Source of the DNA: Amycolatopsis australiensis
GTDB taxonomy: Bacteria > Actinomycetota > Actinomycetes > Mycobacteriales > Pseudonocardiaceae
Assembly (NCBI RefSeq): GCF_900119165.1
Contig: NZ_FPJG01000006.1
Coordinates: 8,930,001 to 8,994,000, forward strand
Direction: 5' to 3'
DNA: 64,000 bases
Shown: piece by piece, positions 35,280 through 43,414 of the stretch
Numbering within the stretch: position 1 is the first letter of the stretch
Layout: every line of letters begins with the position of its first letter
Notes under the pieces: generated by a model
The model's input: the letters and a program-made list of their open reading frames with translations, nothing else
Told to the model about the DNA's origin: nothing
Database searches by the model: none
Made by a program: the position numbers and the translations under genes

Positions 35280-35357
35280 CCCCCAACCCTAACCCCGGAC
35301 GGGGCCGATGATCGCCCGATCGGGCGCGGGCCGGTCGGGTGTACGTTGCTCGGCAAT

Positions 35358-35376
35358 AATGAAAACCGTCTTCATT
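35358..35376. promoter_or_regulatory. Fur-family (Zur-like) box upstream of the CooC-like ATPase
   Basis: AATGAAAAC-C-GTCTTCATT is a 9-1-9 inverted repeat with one mismatch, very close to the actinobacterial Zur operator pattern (ATGAAAA...TTTTCAT). It lies 20 bp before the GTG of the ATPase gene, a position suited to repression. Confidence 0.65.
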
Positions 35377-35395
35377 GCCAGAAAGGACTCCCCGC

Positions 35396-36340
35396 GTGAA
35401 GATCGCGTTCGTCGGCAAGGGTGGTAGCGGCAAGACCACGCTGTCATCGCTGTTCGTCGCCTACCTCGCCGACGCCGGCCTGCCGGTGCTCGCCATCGAC
35501 GCCGACATCAACCAGCACCTCGCGGTGGCGCTCGGCGCGACCGAGGAGGAAGCGCTCGCGTGGCCGACGCTGGGCGACAACATGGCGCTGATCAAGGACT
35601 ACCTGCGCGGCGACAACCCGCGGATCCCCGACGCGGCGTCGATGATCAAGACGACGCCGCCGGGCCGCGGGTCACGGCTGGTCCGGCCGTTCGAGGACAA
35701 CCCGGTGTTTTCCGCCTGCTTCCGGCAGCTGGGCGGCGTCCGGCTGGGCGTCACCGGGCAGTTCGACGAGGACGACCTCGGCGTCAAGTGCTACCACTCG
35801 AAAGTGGGGGCGGCTGAGCTGCTGCTGAACCACATGGTGGACGTCGAGGGCGAGTACGTCGTCATGGACATGACGGCGGGTGCCGACGCGTTCGCTTCGG
35901 GGCTGTTCACGCGGTTCGACGTGACGTTCCTGGTGTGCGAGCCGACGGTCCGGAGCGTGGGCGTGTACCGGCAGTACGCGGACTACGCGCGTGACTTCGG
36001 CGTGCGGCTCGTGGTGGTGGGCAACAAGGTGACCGACGCGGAGGACGTCGAGTTCCTGCAGGAGCAGGTCGGCGAAGCGCTGCTGGGCTGGCTGTCGGCG
36101 TCCAGGCACGTCCGCGCGGCGGAGCGCGGCACGGCCCGCCCGATCACGGAGCTGGAGCCGCGCAACCGGGAGACGCTGGCGGCGATGCGGGCGACGGTCG
36201 ACGCCGAGCAGCGCGACTGGGCGCGCTACCAGCGTCAAGCCGTCGAGTTCCACTTGCGCAACGCACGGGCGTGGGCCGGAGCCGACCTGGCGTCCCAGGT
36301 CGACCCGGAGTTCGTCCTGGGCCCGCGGCTGCCGGTCTAG
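35396..36340 (+). CDS. CooC/MinD-like P-loop ATPase
   Basis: ATPase of 314 residues with the deviant Walker A GKGGSGKTTLSS (about 8-19), Walker A' region LAIDADINQH, and the MDMTAGADAF Walker B site. It resembles CooC-type nickel-insertion or carbon-monoxide-dehydrogenase maturation ATPases. No CODH or hydrogenase gene is near, so the client is unknown. GTG start with GAAAGGA nine bases upstream. A Zur-like palindrome sits before it, suggesting metal control. Its TAG shares a CTAG with the SPOR-like gene. Confidence 0.82.
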   Translation: MKIAFVGKGGSGKTTLSSLFVAYLADAGLPVLAIDADINQHLAVALGATEEEALAWPTLGDNMALIKDYLRGDNPRIPDAASMIKTTPPGRGSRLVRPFEDNPVFSACFRQLGGVRLGVTGQFDEDDLGVKCYHSKVGAAELLLNHMVDVEGEYVVMDMTAGADAFASGLFTRFDVTFLVCEPTVRSVGVYRQYADYARDFGVRLVVVGNKVTDAEDVEFLQEQVGEALLGWLSASRHVRAAERGTARPITELEPRNRETLAAMRATVDAEQRDWARYQRQAVEFHLRNARAWAGADLASQVDPEFVLGPRLPV

Positions 36341-36534
36341 TCGCCGTTCCAGTCGGCGTCGGCGGCGTCGGCCTGCCGGGTGCGTTCCTTGGCGATGTCG
36401 AGCGCCCGCCGCGCGGTGGCCTCGTCGGGGTAGGGCCCGAGGAGGTCGACGCCGCGGCTGCGTTCGAGGTGCTCGACCTGGTGGGTGCGGGTGTTGTAGT
36501 ACCACCCCTGGTCGGGATTCGGATCTTTGGCCAT
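36337..36534 (-). CDS. Small SPOR-like protein
   Basis: 65-residue protein, MAKDPNPDQGWYYNTRTHQV then EHLERSRGVDLLGPYPDEATARRAL, of the short actinobacterial family usually annotated as SPOR-domain containing. YYNTRTHQVE looks like the strand that binds sugars in larger SPOR domains, and the helix at 40-58 completes the fold. No signal peptide. It follows the Pro/Gln repeat gene by 31 bp on the same strand, so it may be the last gene of the secretion-like operon. Stop shared with the ATPase gene through CTAG. Confidence 0.75.
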   Translation of the reverse strand: MAKDPNPDQGWYYNTRTHQVEHLERSRGVDLLGPYPDEATARRALDIAKERTRQADAADADWNGD

Positions 36535-36565
36535 GAGGTTAGGTTCGCACCCGGCGGCCCGCCTG

Positions 36566-39547
36566 TCAGCGCTTGTACCGGTACGGGATTTCGGTGGGTT
36601 GCCCGGTGGGGCCGAAGTCCTGCGGTTCTTCGGGCTGCTGGGGCTGGTCGGGGAACTCGTCGAACCACCCGCGCGGGGTGCCGCGAGGCGGAGTGGCGGG
36701 CTCTTGCCGCGAGGGTTGCGGGAGGGGCGCTTCCCGCCCGGGGAAGACGGGCCGAGCCTCGGCAGGTGGCACGGGCGGTACGGTGCCGGGCCCCGGGAAG
36801 ACCGGCCGCGCCGGGGCGGCGTGCCGAGTGGGGAAGGGTGACGGGGTGGATTCGGGCCCGGGGAAGACGGGCTTGGACCGCGCGGGAGCGGTCGGCGGAG
36901 GCGGGACTGGACTCCAGGGCGGGTTGGCCACGGGCGGGGGTTGGACCGCCGACGGCGGCCCGACAGGCGGCTGGGCCTGGGCGGGCGGCTGGGCCGCGTT
37001 CGGCTGGGGCTGAACGGGCGGCTGCTGAGCCGCGGGCGGCTGGGCCTGAACGGGCGGCTGCTGAGCCGCGGGCGGCTGGGCCTGAACGGGCGGCTGCTGA
37101 GCCGCGGGCGGCTGGGCCTGAACGGGCGGCTGCTGAGCCGCGGGCGGCTGGGCCTGAACGGGCGGCTGCTGGGCCGCGGCTGGCATGGCCTGGACGGGAG
37201 GTTGGACCGCGGGCGGCTCGACGTGGGCGGGCGGTTGCTGAACTGCGGGTGGCTGGGCCTCAACGGCCGGTTGCTGAGCCGCCGGTGACTGGTGCTGGAT
37301 CGGCGCCTGCTGCGCAGCCATGGCCGACGGTTCGGACTGAACCGGCGACTGCTGCACAGCCGAGGGCGACTCGGGCCGAACCGGCAGCTGAGGCTGAACT
37401 GCGGGCGGCTGAGAGTGCGCCTCAGCAGGCGGCTCGGGCTGGGCCGACGACGGCGGAACCGCAGGCGGCTGCGCCTGCACCGGCGACTCCGGCCGGACTG
37501 CCGGCGCCAGGGGCTGGATAGGCGGCGGGGCCTGCGCCGCGGAGTGCGGCTGCCCCGGCTCGTGCTGGGCAACGGCAGCCGGTGACTGGAGCTGGCTCGC
37601 TGGCTCAGACTCCGCCGCGGAGGGCGACTCAAGCCCACCCGGCTCCTGCTGCGCGACCGCAGTCGGCGACTGCGACTGGCTTCCCGGCTCAGGCTCCACC
37701 GCGGAGGTCGGCTCAAGCCCACCCGGCTTCTGCTTCACAACGCCAGCCGCCGGCTGAGGCTGCGCCACGGAGGGCTGGGGCGGCTCTTGGTGCGCAACCG
37801 CACCAGACGGCGACTGCAGCTGGCTCGCCAGCTCAGGCTCCGCCGCGGTGGGCAACTCAGGGTCGCCCGGCTGCCGCTGCCCAACCGCAACAGGCGACTG
37901 GGGCTGAGTAGGCTGCTGCGGCTCCGCCGCGGACGGCGGCCCGGCGGGCTGGGGCAATTCTTGGTGCGCGACCGCACCAGGCGGTTGGGGCTGCCCCGCC
38001 GACTCAGGCTCCGCCGCGGAGGGCGGCTCAAGCCCACCCGGCTCTTGCTGCACAACGCCAGCCGGCGCCTGCGGCTCCGCCGCGGAAGGCGGCTCCGCCG
38101 CGGAGGGCGGCTGTTGGTGCGCAACCTCACCAGGCGACTGTGGCTGACCCGCCGGCTGGGACGCAGCCCCGGCGGGTCCTTGCGGCTGCGCCTGGACCGT
38201 CTGCTGGCTCTGCGCCTCCACCGAAGGCAGCGACTCAATCGGCTCCTGTACCGCCTCCCCCGGCTGCGATTCGGCCACCGCCTGCTGTCCCGACGGCTGC
38301 CCCTTGGCCTCTCCCGGTGCCTGAGGCCCCGACCCGGCCTGCGGCTGTGACTCAACCGGCGACTCACCGGTCGGTTGTCCATGCGCCTCTCGCGATTGCA
38401 CCGCGCCCGGCAGCGAACTCGGCGCCTGCGGAACCTCCGCAGATGGCCGATCCTCAGCCGTATCCGGCTCCGGGCCGACCAGCTGGGCTCCCACTGGCTC
38501 GGACCCAGCAGTCGCCTCCGGGGCGATGGGTGCCGCCTGCTCTGCCGCGGGCTCCTGCGCGACGGGCAATTCCTGACCGCCGGATACACCCGCTGGGCGC
38601 TCCGGGGCTTCCGGCGACTGCGCGCCAGGAGGAAGCGAGGCCGATGGCGGAGTCACCGCCGCCTGCGGCATGGTCGGCGGCCCAGGCTGGAAGTCCGGCG
38701 CGACCGGATGGATCGGCTTGTCCGCGGCCGGTTCCGCTGCCGTCTGGACTGCATCCTCCGTGGCCGGACCTTCGGCGGCCCCGGCCGATGACTCCGGGCC
38801 CGGCTCATGCCACGCCACCGCACCATGCGGCACTGCCTCATGACGAGGCTGCTCAGGGCCCGCCTCGCCCCACGCCGCCTCACGACGAGGCCGCTCCTCA
38901 GCCGCCGGCGGCTGGGCGCCCGACCACGTACCCGGCTCCGGCGCCGCGTGACGAGGACCCGCCTCCCACGAAACCGGCGCCTGCGGCACCGTCCGCCACA
39001 CCGGGGCCGGGCCGATGTTCATCGGTGCCGGGGCCTGGCCCGGCGGCGCTCCCGGCGGGGGCGGCGAAGGACGGGCCGACGGCTTCGGGATCGGGTCCAG
39101 GCACGACACCAGCACCGACGTGTTCTCCGGGTCCTCCACCTTCCGGCCACTGCGCTCGCGGTACACCATCTCGCCGTCGGCGTCCATCTCCACCAGGTAG
39201 CCCGCCTCCGCGAGCTGTTCCTCGTCGAGGTCCGCCAACCTCTCGTACCTCGACGGCACCACCCGGTAGATCGGCCACGCCAGCGAAGCGTGCTCCGCGT
39301 GGAACTGCGCCAGCAACGCCGCCATCTGCTGCTGCCACGGCAGCGACATGCCCTCCGCCAGCGAGCGCGGCAGCACCACGTACCCCTGGTCCACGCCCGG
39401 GTAGCCCTGGCTCAGCTGGTCGGCCAGCGGGGTGCTCGACGCGGGACGTGCCGACTGCCTCGGCGGCTGGGGTGCGCCGAACAGCGCCGCCGGGTCCCGG
39501 GGCTCGCCCGCGCCGGACTTGCCTCGCCTGCCGAATTTGCGTCCCAC
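36566..39547 (-). CDS. Large Pro/Gln-rich repeat protein of the T4SS-like locus
   Basis: 993-residue protein. Residues about 35-165 look folded ([59 protein letters not shown], quoted in part: [18 protein letters not shown]). The remaining 800 residues are disordered and very rich in Pro, Gln, Ala and Glu, ending IPYRYKR. Four identical 12-residue repeats ([12 protein letters not shown]) lie at 37011-37154. No signal peptide or TM segment, so a cytoplasmic scaffold or an unconventionally exported filament or spacer is possible. The GTG has GAGGA six bases upstream. Directly downstream of the NlpC/P60 gene in the same operon. Confidence 0.72.
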   Translation of the reverse strand: MGRKFGRRGKSGAGEPRDPAALFGAPQPPRQSARPASSTPLADQLSQGYPGVDQGYVVLPRSLAEGMSLPWQQQMAALLAQFHAEHASLAWPIYRVVPSRYERLADLDEEQLAEAGYLVEMDADGEMVYRERSGRKVEDPENTSVLVSCLDPIPKPSARPSPPPPGAPPGQAPAPMNIGPAPVWRTVPQAPVSWEAGPRHAAPEPGTWSGAQPPAAEERPRREAAWGEAGPEQPRHEAVPHGAVAWHEPGPESSAGAAEGPATEDAVQTAAEPAADKPIHPVAPDFQPGPPTMPQAAVTPPSASLPPGAQSPEAPERPAGVSGGQELPVAQEPAAEQAAPIAPEATAGSEPVGAQLVGPEPDTAEDRPSAEVPQAPSSLPGAVQSREAHGQPTGESPVESQPQAGSGPQAPGEAKGQPSGQQAVAESQPGEAVQEPIESLPSVEAQSQQTVQAQPQGPAGAASQPAGQPQSPGEVAHQQPPSAAEPPSAAEPQAPAGVVQQEPGGLEPPSAAEPESAGQPQPPGAVAHQELPQPAGPPSAAEPQQPTQPQSPVAVGQRQPGDPELPTAAEPELASQLQSPSGAVAHQEPPQPSVAQPQPAAGVVKQKPGGLEPTSAVEPEPGSQSQSPTAVAQQEPGGLESPSAAESEPASQLQSPAAVAQHEPGQPHSAAQAPPPIQPLAPAVRPESPVQAQPPAVPPSSAQPEPPAEAHSQPPAVQPQLPVRPESPSAVQQSPVQSEPSAMAAQQAPIQHQSPAAQQPAVEAQPPAVQQPPAHVEPPAVQPPVQAMPAAAQQPPVQAQPPAAQQPPVQAQPPAAQQPPVQAQPPAAQQPPVQAQPPAAQQPPVQPQPNAAQPPAQAQPPVGPPSAVQPPPVANPPWSPVPPPPTAPARSKPVFPGPESTPSPFPTRHAAPARPVFPGPGTVPPVPPAEARPVFPGREAPLPQPSRQEPATPPRGTPRGWFDEFPDQPQQPEEPQDFGPTGQPTEIPYRYKR
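37011..37181 (-). repeat. 36-bp tandem repeat inside the Pro/Gln-rich gene
   Basis: Four identical 36-bp units start at 37011, 37047, 37083 and 37119, followed by a diverged fifth. Each keeps the reading frame and encodes 12 residues. Exact identity at nucleotide level suggests recent expansion and likely length variation between strains. Confidence 0.9.
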
Positions 39548-39636
39548 GTGCTCATCCTCTGCCAGTACGCGGCCGCCTGCTCGGGGAAGGAGCCGCGACG
39601 TCGGGTGAATCGGCCGAATAGGGCTCTCCACCCATG

Positions 39637-40638
39637 CTAAACGCCGGGACGGACCGCCTGCGGCACCACTTCGGCCTCGTCGAACGAGAACGCCCGCGTG
39701 TGCACCGGCACGCCGGTCTGCTGGGCCTCGACGACCTTGCCGTCGCCCAGGTACATCATCACGTGGTGGATGCTGTTCGGGTCCGCCGGGTCCGTGGCCA
39801 GGAAGATCAGGTCACCGGGCTGGGCCTCGCGGACCGGCAGCAACGCGCCCGCGTGGTACTGGTCACGGGACACGCGCGGCAGGATGATCCCGGCCGCCTC
39901 GTACGCCCGGAGCATCAGGCCGGAACAGTCGTACGAGTCCGGCCCCGTGGCGCCCCACACGTACGGCTTGCCCTGTTCGCCCAGCGCGAAGCTGATCGCC
40001 TTCCCCGCCGCCTGGCTCGGCGGCAGCAGCCGGCCGAGCCCGGTGCCGCAGGCGACGACGTCGACGACCTGCCCGACGTTCTCCACCAGCGTCGCCGCCA
40101 TCGGCTCCCACTTGTGGTAACGGTCCGGGAAGCCCGAGCGCTCGACGGCCTGCGCCGCGTCGCCGGGACGCTTGTTCTCCCAGTCCGGCACCGCCAGCAG
40201 CACGTCGTAGAACTTGTTGACCTCGTACGTCGGGTCGGTGACCTGCGCCTCCGACCCCCAGCCCATCGACGGGCGCATCTGGAAGATGCCGAGGGAGTCG
40301 CGGTCGCCGTAGGTCAGGTTGTGCAGCCCCGACTCGGTCATGCCGGCCTGGATCGCGACCTGCCACGCGCGGGGTGCCAGCGACCGCTGCTTGCCGATCG
40401 AGACGATCAGCGCGACGATCCCGCGCTGCTCGTCGTCCAGCTTCGACGCGTCGACCGTGCCGCGCTCGCCCTCGCCCGGCTGGGTGGGCCCGACCGAGGC
40501 GTCGCAGCTCATCAGCGACACGCCGCGGGCCTGCGCCTGCTGGTTGTCGATGACGACCTTGGCGGCGACCGCGGTCACGACCAGCGCGCCGATCGCGACG
40601 AACACGACCAGCCCCAGCCACAACCCCAGCCGCCGCAC
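39637..40638 (-). CDS. Lytic transglycosylase-like / NlpC-P60 peptidase of the T4SS-like locus
   Basis: Cell-wall hydrolase of 333 residues. One N-terminal TM helix ([18 protein letters not shown]) anchors it facing outward. The first domain (about 65-165) carries [13 protein letters not shown] and [19 protein letters not shown], a transglycosylase-like module seen in actinobacterial transfer enzymes. The second is NlpC/P60 with catalytic Cys in [11 protein letters not shown] (near 230) and His in [12 protein letters not shown] (near 290). This pairing matches VirB1/TcpG-type enzymes that open the wall for a secretion channel. GTG start two bases after the TcpC-like stop. Confidence 0.88.
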   Translation of the reverse strand: MRRLGLWLGLVVFVAIGALVVTAVAAKVVIDNQQAQARGVSLMSCDASVGPTQPGEGERGTVDASKLDDEQRGIVALIVSIGKQRSLAPRAWQVAIQAGMTESGLHNLTYGDRDSLGIFQMRPSMGWGSEAQVTDPTYEVNKFYDVLLAVPDWENKRPGDAAQAVERSGFPDRYHKWEPMAATLVENVGQVVDVVACGTGLGRLLPPSQAAGKAISFALGEQGKPYVWGATGPDSYDCSGLMLRAYEAAGIILPRVSRDQYHAGALLPVREAQPGDLIFLATDPADPNSIHHVMMYLGDGKVVEAQQTGVPVHTRAFSFDEAEVVPQAVRPGV

Positions 40639-40640
40639 GA

Positions 40641-41243
40641 TCAGCTCGCCTGGTCGTAGTCGGCGACGCGCCAGCCCGCGTTGGTGTTCACGACCGTGAT
40701 GGACAGCTTCGGCCCGTCGGTCGGGATCGTCAGCTGCACCGAACTGGTGTAGGACGTGCCGACGACCGGCTCACCGGTGACCTTCGTCGCCGGGATGTTC
40801 GCCGGGTCGACCGACGCCATCACCGGCAGGTACTCCTCCGTGGTGAAGGGTTTCAGCTTGGCCAGCCACTGCTCGGACGTGATGCCGGCCGGGTGGTCGA
40901 CCCAGGCCGCGGCCCACTGCTTGGCGACGCGGATCGCGTCGCCGTTCGGGGCCGCGGTCGTCGGGGTGACCAACGGCGCGGACAGCCGCGTCGGCAGGTT
41001 CGACGTCGGCACCGGCGCCGCGACGCCCGGCGGTGCCGATTGGAGGGAGGTCGTGGCCGTGCCCGTCGGCAGGGCCGCCTTGGCCGGTGGCTTGCCGACC
41101 ACCTTCGGCAGCACGATGCCGAGCGCGGTGATCAGGATGGCGAGGATCACCAGCGCGCCGATGAGGTGCCGCGGCGAGCGCAGCGGCCAGCCCCACAGGC
41201 GGCGATAGACCGCGGCGCGGCCGCGGTTGGTGCGGATCGGCAT
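40641..41243 (-). CDS. TcpC/VirB8-like membrane protein
   Basis: 200-residue protein with a basic cytoplasmic start (RTNRGRAAVYRRLWGWPLR), one TM helix (HLIGALVILAILITALGIVL, about 26-45), a Pro/Thr linker, and an extracytoplasmic domain (about 100-200: AIRVAKQWAAAWVDHPAG, LKPFTTEEYLPVM, SVQLTIPTDGPKLSITVV) with an NTF2-like pattern. That layout is typical of VirB8/TcpC scaffolds, which link the inner membrane complex to the outer channel. Three bases from the VirB6-like stop. Assignment rests on layout and neighbours. Confidence 0.68.
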   Translation of the reverse strand: MPIRTNRGRAAVYRRLWGWPLRSPRHLIGALVILAILITALGIVLPKVVGKPPAKAALPTGTATTSLQSAPPGVAAPVPTSNLPTRLSAPLVTPTTAAPNGDAIRVAKQWAAAWVDHPAGITSEQWLAKLKPFTTEEYLPVMASVDPANIPATKVTGEPVVGTSYTSSVQLTIPTDGPKLSITVVNTNAGWRVADYDQAS

Positions 41244-41246
41244 CGG

Positions 41247-43328
41247 TCACCGCCCCATCACTTGGTCGGTGTCACGCGGTTCCTCACGGACCTCGATGCC
41301 CCGCGACGGCCGGTACAGCACGAACACGGGCTTGCCGGCGACGACCTCGGGGTCGACGCGACGCGGCTGGGCGCGCACACCCGGCGCCCGGGGCGCGTCC
41401 TGCGCCGGGTAGTCGCTGAAGCCGGACTCGGGCGCCCGCAGGTCGGACGGCACGACGACGGGCTCGGGCTCGTCGCTCCAGCGCCGGTCGGCCACCGGCG
41501 AGGTGTCGACGCGCCGGCTCTCTTCCCGCAGGGCCGGCCGCCCGCCGGGACCGACGACGACGAAGTCGCCGGGCTCCCCGTTGGCGGGGTTGTACTGGCC
41601 GAACACGGGTGCGCCGGGACGACCGCCCGCAGGCAGCGCGCCCGCGGAGCCGCCGCTGATGGCGCCCGGCCACGGCGCGCCGGACCAGGCCGCGGCCGGA
41701 CGGGCCGCGCCGGAGCCGTTGTCGAGCCGCTGGGCGTTGGCGAAGATCGTGGCCTCCGGCCGGAACCGGCCGCCACCGGCGGTCGCGCCGAGCGGGCCGC
41801 GCTGCTCGCCGTCGACGACGTCGTCGGTTTCGCGGACGTGCTGCCAGAACTCGTCCTGCGGGGTCGGGCCGTTCTGCCCGCGCCGGAAGCGCGAGAAGAT
41901 CCCGCCACCGGGCGACGGCACGGCGGCGCCGACCATGCTGACCGACATCTCGACCATCTGCCACAGCCGTCGCACCGGCCGCCCGACCATGAACAGCAGC
42001 ACGGTGATCAGGCCGGCGAGAACCATCTGCGTGAGCATGTTCAGCGTGTTGCCGGCGTCGAAGATGGCCTGCAGCAGAAGCGCGTGCACGCCGGCGAGGA
42101 CGGAGAGCACGACGAGGTTGAAGGCCACCCCGCCGGCGACCTTGAGCACGCGGCGCAGGATCTCCGGGTGCAGCAGGGCGATGAGCCCGATGAGCGGGGC
42201 GGTCAGGGCGAAGAGCCGGATGAGGACCTGCGCGAGCAGGACGCTGGCCTTGGCGAGGAGCTGGAAGAGCGAGTAGACGAGCGCCTGGCCGAGGGAGAGG
42301 AAGCCCGCCCCGGTGCGGCCGCCGGCCTCGCCGGTGAAGTAACCGGTGGCGGGGCCGAGCTTGGTGGAGATGTCTTTGTAGGCGTTCTTCTTGCCGTCGA
42401 TGACGGACTGGTTCCCGTCGTCGCCGTTCACCAGCTGGTTGCGGGTGAACGCCTGCGCGTCCAGCAACGGCTTGCCGTACTGCTGCGCCTGCGGCGCCGA
42501 AGGTGTCCCGAACTCCCCGCGCAGCCAGTTGTCGTAGACGATCTGCGTGTGCAGCTGGGTGGGCAGGATGTCCCGGATGATCCGGTCGCCGCTGTCGTCG
42601 ACGAACCCCGCCTGGATGTTCGTGGTGGTCTGGACGATCGCTTTGTCGATCGGATCGAAGTACCGCAGCATCGCGAGCGAGGACGCCGCCAGCCACACGC
42701 CGGCGAGCGCGTACAGCGCCCGTTTGCTGACGGCGGCCAGGTCACCGCGCCAGATGTTGCGGAAGAGCATGATCGAAAGGATCAACGCGACGAGGCCGAA
42801 CAGCTGGGCGTAGATGTTGTTGTAGACCTTTTCGGCACCCGACTTCACCGCGTTGTAGATCGGGTTCAGCAGGCCGCCCTCGAGCACCGTGTAGTGCAGC
42901 GAGTTGGTCGCGCCGACGATGTTCTTGCCCAGGTTGAACAACTGGTTGCCACCCCAGGTGTCCAAAGTGGACCCAGCGGGTGTGAGGTTCAGCGCCGAGC
43001 AGTTCGTCTCGAAGGTGTTCCAGACCATGCCGGCGTAGCCGTAGTCGATGTAGGCGCTGTTCGGCTCGCCGTGGCCCTCCGGCGGGTCGATCGCGCCGAC
43101 CATGCCCGCCCCGGGACGCTCCGGGTTCGGCGCCTCGCCGCAGGCCGCCGCGTTCGCGGCCGGAGCCGTGGCGATGGCCTGCAGGCCGAGCACCAGCATG
43201 ACGGCGAACATGGTCGCCTTGCGGCCCGGGACGCGGCGCGCCCGCGGGCCTTCCTTGATCCGGCGCTTGAGCGCATGCCATCCGGCGGCCAGCGTCAGCA
43301 GCACCGCCAACGTCAGCAGCGTGTTCAT
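41247..43328 (-). CDS. VirB6/TcpH-like polytopic membrane protein
   Basis: 693 residues with an N-terminal hydrophobic segment, a signal-like stretch ending ANAAAC near 62, a extracytoplasmic loop, then about six more helices between 165 and 465 (LFGLVALILSIMLFRNIW, ALYALAGVWLAASSLAML, VLIRLFALTAPLIGLIALLHP, VVLSVLAGVHALLLQAIF, LAGLITVLLFMVG). The last 220 residues are soluble and disordered with Arg/Pro/Glu. Gram-positive VirB6 homologues have this arrangement. Its ATG overlaps the stop of the 29-residue micro-ORF (ATGA). Confidence 0.75.
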   Translation of the reverse strand: MNTLLTLAVLLTLAAGWHALKRRIKEGPRARRVPGRKATMFAVMLVLGLQAIATAPAANAAACGEAPNPERPGAGMVGAIDPPEGHGEPNSAYIDYGYAGMVWNTFETNCSALNLTPAGSTLDTWGGNQLFNLGKNIVGATNSLHYTVLEGGLLNPIYNAVKSGAEKVYNNIYAQLFGLVALILSIMLFRNIWRGDLAAVSKRALYALAGVWLAASSLAMLRYFDPIDKAIVQTTTNIQAGFVDDSGDRIIRDILPTQLHTQIVYDNWLRGEFGTPSAPQAQQYGKPLLDAQAFTRNQLVNGDDGNQSVIDGKKNAYKDISTKLGPATGYFTGEAGGRTGAGFLSLGQALVYSLFQLLAKASVLLAQVLIRLFALTAPLIGLIALLHPEILRRVLKVAGGVAFNLVVLSVLAGVHALLLQAIFDAGNTLNMLTQMVLAGLITVLLFMVGRPVRRLWQMVEMSVSMVGAAVPSPGGGIFSRFRRGQNGPTPQDEFWQHVRETDDVVDGEQRGPLGATAGGGRFRPEATIFANAQRLDNGSGAARPAAAWSGAPWPGAISGGSAGALPAGGRPGAPVFGQYNPANGEPGDFVVVGPGGRPALREESRRVDTSPVADRRWSDEPEPVVVPSDLRAPESGFSDYPAQDAPRAPGVRAQPRRVDPEVVAGKPVFVLYRPSRGIEVREEPRDTDQVMGR

Positions 43329-43414
43329 GCGGCACCCTCCGCGGTCGCCCGCGGGAGACGGCGGGGCTGCCCCGGATGACCGGGGCGGCTGCTACGGCTC
43401 CGGGCGGCGCTCAT
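43325..43414 (-). CDS. 29-residue micro-ORF coupled between the virB4-like and virB6-like genes
   Basis: A 30-codon frame starts MSAARSRSSRPGHPGQPRRL and ends RATAEGAA. It is overlapped on both sides by ATGA: its ATG overlaps the VirB4 stop and its TGA overlaps the VirB6-like ATG. It is basic and has no TM helix. It may be a real small subunit or only a bridge that lets terminating ribosomes reach the VirB6-like start without a gap. Too short for homology calls by eye. Confidence 0.5.
   Translation of the reverse strand: MSAARSRSSRPGHPGQPRRLPRATAEGAA

Noticed and set aside
37011..37181. CRISPR array
   Set aside because: Units of 36 bp are directly adjacent with no spacers and keep the reading frame; they encode a protein repeat.
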